Positions 45,985 to 56,994 of a stretch of DNA of 64,000 nt are shown here, in pieces. A program made the translations under genes and the position numbers. The notes beneath the pieces are model-generated. The model did not search any database, had not been told where the DNA came from, and saw nothing but the letters and a program-made list of their open reading frames with translations. Origin of the DNA: Devosia lucknowensis (GTDB lineage Bacteria > Pseudomonadota > Alphaproteobacteria > Rhizobiales > Devosiaceae); contig NZ_FXWK01000001.1 in assembly GCF_900177655.1 (NCBI RefSeq), positions 1,798,001 to 1,862,000 on the forward strand, given 5' to 3'. Numbering within the stretch: position 1 is the first letter of the stretch; each line of letters starts with the position of its first letter.

Positions 45985-46380
45985 ATGGCTACCCCAGAAC
46001 GCGATACTGTTTATACCCGCGACAACAATCGCACTGTCTACACTCGTGAGAGCAATGGCACCGGCTGGTTCGTCGGTATCATCGTTGCGCTGGCCCTGCT
46101 GGCCATTGGTTACCTGGTGTTCTCGGCCAATTCGGGCCCGGCTACCACGGTTGACGTGAATAATACCCCGGCGATCGAGTCGACCACGACCGATCCTGCT
46201 GTCGCCCCGGCTCCGATGACCGAAGCTCCGGCCGTCGAAACGGCTCCGGCTCCCGCAGCGGAAGCACCGGCAGTTGATGCGGCCCCGATGACTGAAGCCG
46301 CTCCGGCCGCTGAATCGACCGCTCCGGCAACCGAGGCCCCGGCTACGACCGAAACGGCTCCGGCTACCCCGGGCGCCTAA
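45985..46380 (+). CDS. Single-pass membrane protein with Ala/Pro/Thr-rich tail
   Basis: 131 residues. The N-terminus is short and polar (MATPERDTVYTRDNNRTVYT), followed by one transmembrane helix (GWFVGIIVALALLAIGYLVF) and about 75 residues of Ala/Pro/Thr/Glu-rich sequence (TEAPAVETAPAPAAEAPAVD), presumably outside the cytoplasm. Two ATGs are adjacent; the second (45985) has better spacing from TAGGAG. The tail resembles the linker composition of the OmpA-family protein nearby. Low complexity prevents any reliable family call; a cell-wall-spanning spacer is a guess. Confidence 0.65.
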   Translation: MATPERDTVYTRDNNRTVYTRESNGTGWFVGIIVALALLAIGYLVFSANSGPATTVDVNNTPAIESTTTDPAVAPAPMTEAPAVETAPAPAAEAPAVDAAPMTEAAPAAESTAPATEAPATTETAPATPGA

Positions 46381-46426
46381 TATAGCGACCTCACTGGTTC
46401 TGGCCCCTCCCTCCAGGACCAACAAG

Positions 46427-46455
46427 GACCCCGGTTCCCACCGGGGTCTTTCTTT
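46427..46455 (+). terminator. Rho-independent terminator
   Basis: GACCCCGG-TTCCCA-CCGGGGTC followed by TTTCTTT, 47 bases after the stop of the Ala/Pro/Thr-rich membrane protein gene. Confidence 0.92.
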
Positions 46456-46550
46456 ATGGTGCAAGCACCGGCGCAACAAAAATGCCGCGCACATTGCCAA
46501 CAGGGTGATCCGTACCCATCTCACAGCGACAGCAAGAACGGGAGACGCCT

Positions 46551-47237
46551 GTGTTCAACATCGATCAGATTCTCAAGACCCTGCAGACCGACAAGAACAT
46601 GCAGCGCACCGCCATGACGGGCGCAGCTGGCCTGGCCGCGGGCATGCTTCTGTCCGGCGGAAAGCCCGGCAAGCTCTTGGGCGGCGCGGTGAAGGCAGGT
46701 GCACTGGCCGCGGTCGGCGGCCTTGCTTACAAAGCCTGGCAAAACCACCAGCAAAGCCAGAACAATTCGGTACCTGCCCCGCGTGAAGACGCATTCATCC
46801 CGGCGCCCTCCGATGAACGCGCGCAGGAAGAACTTGGCAAAACGCTTGTGCGCGCCATGATCTCGGCGGCAAAGGCCGATGGCCGGATCGACGCCGAAGA
46901 AAAAGAGGCCATCTTCGAAAAGCTCAAGAGCATGCCGCTCTCGGCTGAAGAGAAGGCCTGGGTGTTTGATGAACTCTCCACCCCGCTCGATATCAACGCC
47001 GTCGTCGCTCGAGCCGATACGCCCGAACACGCAGCCGAGATTTACGCCGCCTCCCTGGTTGCCATCAGCGCCGATACGGCCGCGGAACAGGCCTATCTCG
47101 AAGCGCTGGCGATCAAGCTTAAGCTCGATCCGGCCCTCGTGACGGAAATCCATCGTCAGGCGGGCGAAAAGGCGCCAGAGCCGGCCCAAACACCGCCCTC
47201 GCCCTTCGCCTACACGCCGGGCAACAGCAACGTCTGA
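46551..47237 (+). CDS. DUF533 / TerB-like protein (YebE family)
   Basis: 228 residues from a GTG at 46551 (GGGAGACGCCT upstream). It has an N-terminal glycine/alanine-rich, weakly hydrophobic segment (MTGAAGLAAGMLLSGGKPGK), a Gln/Asn-rich linker, then a helical TerB-like domain from about 95 (LVRAMISAAKADGRIDAEEK, whose DGRID loop is a possible metal-binding site). E. coli YebE is an inner-membrane protein of unknown function linked to envelope stress. The gene is flanked by a terminator upstream and a 98-base gap downstream. Confidence 0.85.
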   Translation: MFNIDQILKTLQTDKNMQRTAMTGAAGLAAGMLLSGGKPGKLLGGAVKAGALAAVGGLAYKAWQNHQQSQNNSVPAPREDAFIPAPSDERAQEELGKTLVRAMISAAKADGRIDAEEKEAIFEKLKSMPLSAEEKAWVFDELSTPLDINAVVARADTPEHAAEIYAASLVAISADTAAEQAYLEALAIKLKLDPALVTEIHRQAGEKAPEPAQTPPSPFAYTPGNSNV

Positions 47238-47335
47238 TGCACGGACCGCGCGGCGAACAGCCGCGCGGTATCACCCATGTGCGTTCTTGAACCACACGCT
47301 GCGCCCTTCCAAATGGGTCTCCAAGGAGACACCTG

Positions 47336-48373
47336 ATGGAACTTGGTCTTTATTCCTTCGCGGAAAACACGCCCGACCCGCTCAAGGGCAATCGCATTCA
47401 GTCACCGCAGGAGCGGCTCGCTGACTTGATCGAGGAAATCGAGCTGGCCGATCAGCTGGGCTTGGCCTTCTATGGTCTGGGCGAGCACCACCGATCCGAT
47501 TACGTGGCCTCCGCACCGGTCACCATCCTCGCCGCTGCCGCCGCCCGCACGAAGTCGATAAAACTGTCCACCGCGGTGACCGTCCTCAGTTCCGAAGACC
47601 CGGTCCGCGTCTGGCAGCAGTTCGCAACCCTCGATCTCCTGAGCCATGGTCGCGCCGAGATCATGGCCGGACGCGGCTCCTTCATCGAGAGCTTCCCCCT
47701 CTTCGGCCTGAACCTCGATGACTACGACGATCTCTTCGAGGAAAAGCTCGAAATGCTGCTCAGCATCCGGAAGGGCGGCAAGGTGGCATGGCCGGGCAGC
47801 AAGCATACCAAGCCCATCCCCGGCCTCGAGATCTTTCCTCAGCCCGTGCAGAAACCAATCCCCTTGTGGATTGCCGTCGGTGGCACGCCCAATTCCGTCG
47901 CCCGCGCTGCCTATTATGGTCTGCCCTTGATGATCGCCATCATCGGTGGCCGTCCGCGCCAGTTCCAGCCGCTGACCGAGCTTTACCGGCAAACCGCGCA
48001 AAAGGTGGGCCACGATCTGGCAACGCTCAAGATCGGTGTGTCGGGGCACGGCTTCATCGCCGAGGATAGCCAGGACGCCCGGGACGTCGCCTTCCCGGCT
48101 CATAGTGCCACCATGAGCAGGATCGGCGCCGAGCGCGGCTGGCCGCCCACCACGCGTGCCCAGTTCGAGGCAGGCACCACGCCGGAAGGCGCCTATTACA
48201 TGGGCTCGCCGCAGGAAGTGATCGATAAGATCCTGATGCAGCACGAGTGGTTCGGACACGACCGCTTCGGCCTGCAGCTCAGCGTTGGCACCCTGCCCCA
48301 CGACAAGGTCATGAAGGCCATCGAACTCTATGGAACCGTCGTCAAGCCCGCCATCGACAAGGCATTGGGCTGA
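47336..48373 (+). CDS. LLM-class flavin-dependent oxidoreductase
   Basis: 345 residues, bacterial luciferase-like TIM barrel. Typical elements are IELADQLGLAFYGLGEHHRS, LSTAVTVLSSEDPVRVWQQF, LDLLSHGRAEIMAGRGSFIE and, for substrate or flavin contacts, PLWIAVGGTPNSVARAAYYG. It probably uses FMNH2 from a separate reductase. The ATG at 47336 has AAGGAGACACCTG upstream. The substrate is unknown. Its last 44 bases overlap the start of the next gene. Confidence 0.9.
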   Translation: MELGLYSFAENTPDPLKGNRIQSPQERLADLIEEIELADQLGLAFYGLGEHHRSDYVASAPVTILAAAAARTKSIKLSTAVTVLSSEDPVRVWQQFATLDLLSHGRAEIMAGRGSFIESFPLFGLNLDDYDDLFEEKLEMLLSIRKGGKVAWPGSKHTKPIPGLEIFPQPVQKPIPLWIAVGGTPNSVARAAYYGLPLMIAIIGGRPRQFQPLTELYRQTAQKVGHDLATLKIGVSGHGFIAEDSQDARDVAFPAHSATMSRIGAERGWPPTTRAQFEAGTTPEGAYYMGSPQEVIDKILMQHEWFGHDRFGLQLSVGTLPHDKVMKAIELYGTVVKPAIDKALG

Positions 48374-48911
48374 GCCCGACCGACTACGCTACCGCCATTG
48401 GGTCGAGCGCCGTCGGGCACTCGACCTGCCCGGCTACGCCAGCTTTGCGGATGTCGGCCTCGATGGAGATTGGACCACCCCCTACCACCTTGCGTCCTGC
48501 GCGCTTGATGGACCGGTGCTACTTACCTACAACTATCTCGACGCTCCCTCGGCCCGCGCGCACCGGGAGACCTTGCTTCGGATCGGCTTTCTGCCGGACA
48601 TGCCCTTCAATCGGGTATTGGACCGGCCGCTAGGGCATGTCGGGCTCGGGCGTTCGGACCTTTACGTAACCCACGCCTTCCATATGCTACCGGCAGCGCG
48701 GTCTACTTCAGTGCCGCGGGCCGACCTCGACCGGTCATTTGACATGGTCGGCAGGCTCGAATGCGAAGGCCGCCGGGTCATCGCGCTTGGTCGAGCCGCG
48801 GCGCATCTCTGCCGCCGCCATGGGATTGCGCATGTTGAGACTGCGCATCCCAGTGCGCGGGGGCTTGGATTTGCCGAGCGAGCCGCCGTGCTGGCAGCGG
48901 CGATCCGCTAG
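48330..48911 (+). CDS. Uracil-DNA-glycosylase-like protein, unknown role
   Basis: 193 residues. The second half resembles the UDG superfamily fold: DLYVTHAFHMLP (strand plus catalytic loop position), RRVIALGRAAAHLCRRHGI (strand and helix) and HPSARGLG (the HPS loop that contacts DNA in UDGs). The first half (HLASCALDGPVLLTYNYLDA) does not show a canonical water-activating GxDPG motif, so glycosylase activity is uncertain. The only plausible start is the ATG at 48330, inside the end of the oxidoreductase gene in another frame. That overlap implies co-expression. Confidence 0.6.
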   Translation: MEPSSSPPSTRHWAEPDRLRYRHWVERRRALDLPGYASFADVGLDGDWTTPYHLASCALDGPVLLTYNYLDAPSARAHRETLLRIGFLPDMPFNRVLDRPLGHVGLGRSDLYVTHAFHMLPAARSTSVPRADLDRSFDMVGRLECEGRRVIALGRAAAHLCRRHGIAHVETAHPSARGLGFAERAAVLAAAIR

Positions 48912-48914
48912 GCC

Positions 48915-49136
48915 CTACTTGCCAGACCGCTTGATTGATTTGATTGCCAGCGGTGGCTGCCCTGACTTCTCCGAGATGGCCAGATCCTGTTCCATGATCG
49001 CGGTACGCGCCGGCTCGTCGCCGTCCAGCCCGCCCAGCAGGTTTGCATCGACCTTGCGGTTGGAACGCTGCGAACCGTCCTCATAGATCACGTCGAACAT
49101 CACGAATTCGGTGCGGGCGGTGGGTTTCTTGGCCAT
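48915..49136 (-). CDS. Small conserved alphaproteobacterial protein, unknown function
   Basis: 73 residues from the ATG at 49136 (AAGGATGCCAGA upstream). Hydrophilic, with FVMFDVIYEDGSQRSNRKVD as a beta-rich start, GLDGDEPARTAIMEQDLAIS as a helix and the basic end PLAIKSIKRSGK. The pattern is one I associate with short conserved proteins of Rhizobiales, without known function. A terminator just upstream separates it from the hlyU transcript. The longer frame to 49187 runs into that terminator. Confidence 0.7.
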   Translation of the reverse strand: MAKKPTARTEFVMFDVIYEDGSQRSNRKVDANLLGGLDGDEPARTAIMEQDLAISEKSGQPPLAIKSIKRSGK

Positions 49137-49150
49137 TCTGGCATCCTTCC

Positions 49151-49180
49151 AAACAAAACCGCGAGCCGGACGGCTCGCGG
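49151..49180 (-). terminator. Terminator after the HlyU-family gene
   Basis: On the minus strand, CCGCGAGCC-GTCC-GGCTCGCGG followed by TTTTGTTT. It would end the rpoD-DUF2442-hlyU transcript. Confidence 0.88.
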
Positions 49181-49207
49181 TCGTCAATACAGTTGCTGTG
49201 TCGCAGG

Positions 49208-49498
49208 CTAGCGGTAGATCTGCTCGCCCTGCTCGTCGATGATCTGGCGGCCTTTCATCAGCGCCAATGCGACGAGATCATCACGCGAGGTCATGCGCTC
49301 GGCGCGGATGAAGCGATAGCTCTTGAGCTCGCCACCGATATCCTTCTCGATCAGACCCGCCAGCTGCAATTCGCCGCCCGCCTTCATCTCGATGGCCTTG
49401 ATCAGAAAGCCCTTGTAGCTCTCTTCGCCCATGACCGTGTCGCCTGCGGGCCCGGCCGGCGCAGACCCGCCTCCGAAAAGCTTCTTCAAGAACGACAT
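49208..49498 (-). CDS. HlyU-family protein
   Basis: 96 residues from the ATG at 49498. The N-terminus MSFLKKLFGGGSAPAGP and the core YKGFLIKAIEMKAGGELQLA and FIRAERMTSRDDLVALALMK match the HlyU family of small winged-helix proteins. Vibrio HlyU is a redox-sensitive transcription activator; most alphaproteobacterial members are uncharacterised. It lies 11 bases after the DUF2442 gene, itself 10 bases after rpoD. The frame upstream to 49582 overlaps DUF2442 and is not needed. Confidence 0.82.
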   Translation of the reverse strand: MSFLKKLFGGGSAPAGPAGDTVMGEESYKGFLIKAIEMKAGGELQLAGLIEKDIGGELKSYRFIRAERMTSRDDLVALALMKGRQIIDEQGEQIYR

Positions 49499-49509
49499 GG
49501 CTGGTCTCC

Positions 49510-49803
49510 CTAGGCTCTTGGTTTCCTGGCGGGCCGGGGTCGCTCCAGCTCGCCGTTTTTGTCCATCTCCTCCTGCAGCCAAAGCGGCGAGATGTCAAAA
49601 TAGTTGGGCCAGATGGGCTTGCCGTTGGTCAGCTCCACCTTGGCAAAATATCCCCGATCGCGCAGCGGTTCAGTTCCCTCACCCCGCTCCGCCAGCATCG
49701 GGGCAGCATTGAAGGTACCCCAGGTGCCGTCCGAGAATGTCACCACCAGCTTGAACGGAATGGCCGCGCGCAGCGATGTGAGCGTGAGACGGGGAGCCGC
49801 CAT
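49510..49803 (-). CDS. DUF2442 domain-containing protein
   Basis: 97 residues. The pattern FKLVVTFSDGTWGTFNAAPM, then LRDRGYFAKVELTNGKPIWP and NYFDISPLWL is that of DUF2442 proteins (short beta-rich domain, sometimes linked to toxin-antitoxin-like or regulatory genes). It starts 10 bases after the rpoD stop, so it should be co-transcribed with the housekeeping sigma factor. No toxin-like partner is adjacent. Confidence 0.78.
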   Translation of the reverse strand: MAAPRLTLTSLRAAIPFKLVVTFSDGTWGTFNAAPMLAERGEGTEPLRDRGYFAKVELTNGKPIWPNYFDISPLWLQEEMDKNGELERPRPARKPRA

Positions 49804-49813
49804 CGGACGGCTC

Positions 49814-51868
<2,055 letters not shown>

Positions 51869-52061
51869 CTGGTACTCCTCGGGACCCGGTGGGCGGATGG
51901 TCCCGGCTGTGTCTTAGGTGGTGACAACTCAAGACAAGGTAAAGGTTGGGTCACTCAAGCGTTAACGCCTCAATAGCCCCATCGTTCGCTTTCGGGCACG
52001 CCGGCGCTGATTCGCCATAACGCAAAATCGCGCAGCGTCGCCAGCCTCCGTGGGTCTCCCC

Positions 52062-54002
52062 TCAAAAACTGCGAGTTGCGCGTCCCGATAGCGAACCAAA
52101 TCCTTCGATCAATGCCTCTGTGCCATCGACAGTGGTAATCTGGTTCTTGATGTCTCGCAGCCTTTCAAAGGTTTCTTCGCTCGGGTCTTCGCCCAGCGCC
52201 GCTTCGGCTGCCTTGAGCTCTCTATTTAGCTGAACTTTCTTGTTATGCAAGGCCAGCGCATGGCTTAATCCCGTCTCGGCATCAACGCGCGCTGTCTCCG
52301 CCCCAACCTGCCACACGCCCTGTCGCGTCAATGTATCGGTCATCCGTGCCAGTGCCGGCCCGTGCCCCCTCGCACCCAACGCCGAGCGCATGTCATCAGC
52401 GGAAATATCGTGATGCCCGATCGCCAAGGTCAGGATGTCGCCCAGCACTTTCTGGGCGACCGGCGTCTCGCAATCGAGCGCCGCGAGGGCCTCAAAGTGA
52501 TCTTCCACCAGCGCCGGATGGTTCACCAGCGTCAGGATGACGGTGGCCTCTCGCGGACTGGCATCGGCGATGGCCCCGGCCCGCAATAGCCGCGAATTGC
52601 GCAAAGTGTCGGAAACCACGAGGCGCGGCGTGCCACGGCCGGGAAAGCCATAAGCTCCACTCTGGCCGTAGGCCGGCTTGCCACCGCCCCGCCACCCGTC
52701 CCGGCCGCTCTGGCGCAGCGGCGCAAAGAACGCCTTCAGCTTTTCGTCGAAGGCCTGCTGATAGTGGAAGCGAACGGTGGCATCCTGGATGCCGTTGGCT
52801 TTTTCGCGCAATCGGGCCTGCAGGGCCGCGCGCTCTTCTGGCGCTTCGGGCACGAGGCCGCCCGTCTCGAAACTCCACACCATGTCCGAAAGGCTTCGCG
52901 CCTTTTCGATCACCTCCGCAAAGGCGGCCCTGCCCTGCGCCTTGATCAGGTCATCAGGGTCCTGCCCCTCGGGCAGCGTCGCAATCTTCACCGTCTTGCC
53001 CGGCTTGAGATGCGGAAGGATCAGTTCGGCGGCCCGCTCCGCGGCCTTGAGGCCCGCCTTGTCGCCATCGAAGCAGAGGATCGGCGTGTCGCTCATTCGC
53101 CAAAGCAGCTGCACGTGCTCTTCGGTCAGCGCGGTCCCGAGCGGCGCCACCGTACCCTCGAACCCGGCCGAGACCGCCGCGATGACATCGAGATAGCCTT
53201 CCACGACGACGACGCTGGCGCCTTCGCGCGCCGCCGTCTTGGCGGTGAAGCCATTGTAAAGCGTCTGCCGCTTGGAAAAGAGCTGCGTCTCGGGCGAATT
53301 GAGATACTTGGCAGGCACGTCGGCACTCATCGCCCGGCCGCCGAAGGCGATCACCCGCCCGCGGAAATCGGTGATCGGGAACATGACCCGGTTGCGGAAT
53401 CGGTCATAGGTCAGCGGATCGTCGTCGCGGCTGGTAACGAGCCCTGTGTCGATCATCGCCTGAGCGCTCACTCCGTTGGCCGCCAGGTGTTCCTTGAGGC
53501 CATTGCGACTGTCGGGCGCAAAGCCGATGCGGAAACGAGCCTGGTTGGCGGGCGATACGCCGCGTTCGAACAGGTAACCTCGCGCGCGCGCTCCGATATT
53601 GTGCGCCAGTGCAGCCTCGAAATATTTGGTCGCCAGCTCCATGACATCGACCAGCGTCCGCTGCGCGGCTTCGCGCTTTTCCGTGCGCTCGTCCCGTGCG
53701 GGCATGGGAACGCCAGCCATGGCGGCCAGCTTTTCCACGGCCTCGGGAAAGCTCATGCCCGCTTTTTCCGTCAGAAACCGGAAATGATCGCCGGACGCGC
53801 CGCAACCGAAACAGTGATAGATCCCGCGACGGTCGTCAGCGTGGAAGCTTGGGCTTTTTTCCGCGTGGAACGGGCAGCAAGCCCACATGTCCCCCTTGCC
53901 GGGCTGGCTTTTGCGCTTGTCCCACAATACGTGTTCGCCCACCACCTGCGTGATCGGCAGGCGCTGGCGAATTTCGTCCAGAAACGTATCGGTGAAGCGC
54001 AT
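52062..54002 (-). CDS. dnaG: DNA primase
   Basis: 646 residues. The CHC2 zinc-binding domain at 38-70 contains CPFHAEKSPSFHADDRRGIY followed by HCFGCGASGD. The TOPRIM catalytic core has SVVVVEGYLDVIAAVSAGFE and ILCFDGDKAGLKAAERAAEL. The C-terminal helicase-binding domain is diverged, as usual. It synthesises RNA primers at replication forks. The start codon at 54000-54002 yields a standard N-terminus (MRFTDTFLDEIRQRLP). Confidence 0.97.
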   Translation of the reverse strand: MRFTDTFLDEIRQRLPITQVVGEHVLWDKRKSQPGKGDMWACCPFHAEKSPSFHADDRRGIYHCFGCGASGDHFRFLTEKAGMSFPEAVEKLAAMAGVPMPARDERTEKREAAQRTLVDVMELATKYFEAALAHNIGARARGYLFERGVSPANQARFRIGFAPDSRNGLKEHLAANGVSAQAMIDTGLVTSRDDDPLTYDRFRNRVMFPITDFRGRVIAFGGRAMSADVPAKYLNSPETQLFSKRQTLYNGFTAKTAAREGASVVVVEGYLDVIAAVSAGFEGTVAPLGTALTEEHVQLLWRMSDTPILCFDGDKAGLKAAERAAELILPHLKPGKTVKIATLPEGQDPDDLIKAQGRAAFAEVIEKARSLSDMVWSFETGGLVPEAPEERAALQARLREKANGIQDATVRFHYQQAFDEKLKAFFAPLRQSGRDGWRGGGKPAYGQSGAYGFPGRGTPRLVVSDTLRNSRLLRAGAIADASPREATVILTLVNHPALVEDHFEALAALDCETPVAQKVLGDILTLAIGHHDISADDMRSALGARGHGPALARMTDTLTRQGVWQVGAETARVDAETGLSHALALHNKKVQLNRELKAAEAALGEDPSEETFERLRDIKNQITTVDGTEALIEGFGSLSGRATRSF

Positions 54003-54059
54003 ATGTGCTAGTTAGGCATTTGCCGCGGCAAAGTCATCAAGAGAGAGTTTTCCACAGCC

Positions 54060-54449
54060 ATGCCCAAGGCCAAAATGCCGGTGCCCGTCCTTCTCACGCT
54101 GACCATGGCACCCGTGGCGTTGATCGGGGCAACCCTCTGGCTCGTCAGCGACATCGTGCCCACCTGTTCGATCACCGAGTTTCAGCGCATGCCCGCGCCC
54201 GACGGCGCCTACGATCTCGTCACCTTCACGCGCACCTGCGGCGACACGCCCGAGAATATGCAGGCTGCCCTCGTTCCACTCAACGAGCAGGTCCCGTTCG
54301 ATGCGGCCAGCTTCGTTTCGGTGCTCGCAGCGGCGGATCTCGAACCGGGCTGGACAGCCGACGGCGAGATCGGGATCACCCTCCCCGATGGCGCCGAAAT
54401 CCTGCGCCAGGACACCACCGTCGCCGGGATCGACGTGATTTATCGCTGA
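54060..54449 (+). CDS. Membrane-anchored small protein, unknown function
   Basis: 129 residues. One N-terminal hydrophobic helix (VPVLLTLTMAPVALIGATLW) acts as signal anchor, followed by an extracytoplasmic domain with two cysteines (about C36 and C60) that could form a disulfide: TCSITEFQRMPAPDGAYDLV and FTRTCGDTPENMQAAL. No family recognised. It is divergent from dnaG (57-base gap) and precedes the BrkB-type gene. Confidence 0.65.
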   Translation: MPKAKMPVPVLLTLTMAPVALIGATLWLVSDIVPTCSITEFQRMPAPDGAYDLVTFTRTCGDTPENMQAALVPLNEQVPFDAASFVSVLAAADLEPGWTADGEIGITLPDGAEILRQDTTVAGIDVIYR

Positions 54450-54486
54450 AGGCAACTTCGCTTCCCCAACTGTCGTTCCTCCCTCG

Positions 54487-55383
54487 ATGAGTAACGCAGC
54501 GTCCATCCATCCCGCCCAGACCGCGATGCGCGACAAGCCGCGCCGTCGCTGGCGTCGCGTCCTGTGGCGCACCATTGCCTCCATGGCCCGCATGGAAACG
54601 ACCATGCATTGCGCCGGTGTCGCCTATTTCGGCTTCCTGTCGCTCTTTCCCGCCGCGACCGCCATCATCATCCTTATCGGCCTCCTGATGCCTGTCAGCT
54701 TCATGGCGGAGATCGTCGACAAGCTCGATGGCATCGTCCCCGAAATGGTGCGGCAGACCATAGCCGGTCAGCTCTCCCGCCTTGCATCGCAACCCAATGC
54801 CGGCCTCGGCATCGGACTGGCACTGTCCCTGGTCGTCGCGGCCTGGAGCGGATCGCGTGGCATAGCCGCGCTGATGTTCGCCATTTCACGGACCCGTTCG
54901 GCCGATGAAAAGCGCGGGATCGTCGCGACGATCATCATATCCGTCGTGGCCACGTTCATGGCCGGTATCGCGATGGTCGTGATCCTTGCGCTGGTTGCCG
55001 GTCTGCCCGCAATATTCGCCACCCTGCCCTGGTTCTCGCCTGACCAGAGCCTGATCCTCACGCTGCGTTGGCCGCTGCTCCTGCTTTTGGGGGTTGGCGC
55101 CATAGCGGCCTTTTACCGCTATGCCCCCGACCGGCGCTTCAAGCGCGCCAAGTGGATATGGCCCGGCGCGCTCCTTGCGACGACGCTATGGCTGGCCGCC
55201 TGCGCCGTCTTTTCCTTCTATGTCGAGCAGATCGGCAATTTCGAGGCCACGTTCGGCTCGCTTACCACGGCCATTGTCCTCTTGCTCTGGATGTACAATT
55301 CCGCGCTGATCGTCGTCCTCGGTGCAACCTTCAATGCCGAACTGCAGCGCGAATCCGAACGCCGCGCCGCTGCTATGCTGTGA
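54487..55383 (+). CDS. YihY/BrkB-family membrane protein
   Basis: 298 residues, about six transmembrane helices. Family motifs: MHCAGVAYFGFLSLFPAATA in helix 1, WSGSRGIAALMFAISRTRSA in the middle and YRYAPDRRFKRAKWIWPGAL before helix 5. The name virulence factor BrkB is historical; the family was once mistaken for RNase BN and its role remains unknown, with an envelope-transport role suspected. The 3' end overlaps the convergent glycoside-hydrolase gene by 11 bases. Confidence 0.9.
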   Translation: MSNAASIHPAQTAMRDKPRRRWRRVLWRTIASMARMETTMHCAGVAYFGFLSLFPAATAIIILIGLLMPVSFMAEIVDKLDGIVPEMVRQTIAGQLSRLASQPNAGLGIGLALSLVVAAWSGSRGIAALMFAISRTRSADEKRGIVATIIISVVATFMAGIAMVVILALVAGLPAIFATLPWFSPDQSLILTLRWPLLLLLGVGAIAAFYRYAPDRRFKRAKWIWPGALLATTLWLAACAVFSFYVEQIGNFEATFGSLTTAIVLLLWMYNSALIVVLGATFNAELQRESERRAAAML

Positions 55384-56413
55384 TCGCCCTGATCAGGGCC
55401 ACTTCGTCCGCGCGATAGGGTCGCCCGTCTTTGTGGAACACGTCATGAAACCACGGATCGGGCTGCGCCTCGATATAGGGCGTGCTCCAACTGTCCCAGG
55501 GATAGAGCGTCTGGCTCCGCCCCGCGACCAGTCCCCAGCAATAGCTTGCGATCCGCTCGCGCTTGGCAATGGGAAGGATGCCCTCGAATGTGCTCCCCGG
55601 CGTTCGCGCCATGTATTCGGTCAGAAACAGCGGCCTGTCGCGCGGAAGGTCCCTGAGCTTGGCCTCGAAGCGCTCCGGGGTCTGGTAGTCATGGAAGCTG
55701 ATGATGTCGGAATTGTCGATCTGGATCCGGGCATGCGCGTCGTCATAGAGCGTCTTGCCCGCCCACACACCCGAGGTCAGCGGCTGGCTTGGCGCAGCGG
55801 CACGGACCCACTGGAAAACTTGCGGCAGAAGTTCGCTGATGAGCTCCCACTTGTCCGTCAATTCGGCGAAACGTCCGCCGTTGAGATTGCTCGGCTCATT
55901 CCACACATCCCAGACGATCACCCGCTCGTCCTGTCCGAAGGCCGAGACCACGCCTGACACGTAATCCTCGAGTCGCGCCCAGTCCGCTCGGTCCGCCAAC
56001 GCTCGTCCGGGGCCCTGTACCCATTGGGAATTGTGAATGCCCGGTCGCGGCTCCGGCTGCGGTCCTAGGGCGACATCCGGGTTCCACACCGAGTCGAACA
56101 GCACCAGCATTGTACTGATGCCGCGGCTGGATGCGATGTCGAGATAACGCGAAATCCGGTCTTCAAATCCGCGCACGCCGTGAGACCAGAGCAGATCGTG
56201 CAGGAACACCCGCATCGAATTCATGCCGATGTCAGCCGCCCAGCCCAGTTCGCGGTCAATGCCTTCAGGGTCGAACGTCTCGGCCTGCCACATCTCGAGC
56301 TGGTTGGCAGCCGACGACGGCACGAAGTTCGCTCCGACGAGCCAGGGCAGGCGCTCGTACCAGTCCCGCGCACGTGATGCGATCCAGCGCCCGCTTGCCG
56401 AAAATTCGTCCAT
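55373..56413 (-). CDS. GH5-like glycoside hydrolase, cytoplasmic
   Basis: 346 residues from the ATG at 56413 (AAGGACCGCCTG upstream). A TIM-barrel clan-A glycosidase. Acid/base E173 is in VIVWDVWNEPSNL (the NEP motif), the probable nucleophile E266 in PLFLTEYMAR, and the intervening IISFHDYQTP supplies the conserved His/Tyr. No signal peptide or linker, so it likely acts inside the cell on a small glycoside or oligosaccharide. The longer open frame up to 57148 fuses unrelated out-of-frame sequence of the HdeD gene and is not real. It lies 20 bases after the HdeD-type gene. Confidence 0.82.
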   Translation of the reverse strand: MDEFSASGRWIASRARDWYERLPWLVGANFVPSSAANQLEMWQAETFDPEGIDRELGWAADIGMNSMRVFLHDLLWSHGVRGFEDRISRYLDIASSRGISTMLVLFDSVWNPDVALGPQPEPRPGIHNSQWVQGPGRALADRADWARLEDYVSGVVSAFGQDERVIVWDVWNEPSNLNGGRFAELTDKWELISELLPQVFQWVRAAAPSQPLTSGVWAGKTLYDDAHARIQIDNSDIISFHDYQTPERFEAKLRDLPRDRPLFLTEYMARTPGSTFEGILPIAKRERIASYCWGLVAGRSQTLYPWDSWSTPYIEAQPDPWFHDVFHKDGRPYRADEVALIRAITA

Positions 56414-56433
56414 CAGGCGGTCCTTGTCTGCGC

Positions 56434-56994
56434 TCAGGCTTTGGTCTGCTGGTAGAGCCGCCACGCCCAGCCGAACAGCCCTATGGAGAACATGATCAGC
56501 AGGATGCCGCCGACGATCATGCCGATCGAAGCGCTCAGCAGCGGGAACAGCAGGAAGATCAACCCGATCAGCACATACGAGACGCCCGAGAGCACCACCG
56601 GCCAGATCCGCGCATAACTGTCGCGCTCGCGGACGATCACCACGATCTGCATCACGCCCACGACAATTGCCGCCAGCCCCACCATCGTCGACAGAAACGT
56701 GACGGTAAAAACCGTCGCGAGAAACGGACTGATCAGGATGATGATGCCAAGGATCAGCGAGGCGGCATTGGCAATCACGTCGAACCAGTAATTGCCTGAC
56801 TTTCCTCCGCCGAAGGTCAGGCTCCAGAGCCCGAGCGCTCCGTCGATCAGCAGCAGGATGCCGCCGAACAGCACCAGCACCGCCAGCGCTTCGAGCGGCC
56901 AGATCACCGCATAGAGACCGGCGAGCAGCATCAATGCGCCGCGCAGCGCGGTCGCCAGCGCAAAACGTCGCTTCGTTTGTGCAGAAACAGTCAT
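56434..56994 (-). CDS. HdeD-family membrane protein
   Basis: 186 residues from the ATG at 56994 (GGGGAGATCTGAAC upstream). Six hydrophobic helices in three similar pairs, with ALMLLAGLYAVIWPLEALAV and GLAAIVVGVMQIVVIVRERD. Family members are linked to acid and envelope stress in enterobacteria, but the mechanism is unknown. It leads a two-gene unit with the GH5-like hydrolase. Confidence 0.88.
   Translation of the reverse strand: MTVSAQTKRRFALATALRGALMLLAGLYAVIWPLEALAVLVLFGGILLLIDGALGLWSLTFGGGKSGNYWFDVIANAASLILGIIILISPFLATVFTVTFLSTMVGLAAIVVGVMQIVVIVRERDSYARIWPVVLSGVSYVLIGLIFLLFPLLSASIGMIVGGILLIMFSIGLFGWAWRLYQQTKA

Noticed and set aside
51869..52061. Heat-shock-type promoter for rpoD in the dnaG-rpoD gap
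   Set aside because: Minus-strand CTTGAGT and similar elements can be found, but no -35/-10 pair with acceptable spacing and match stands out.
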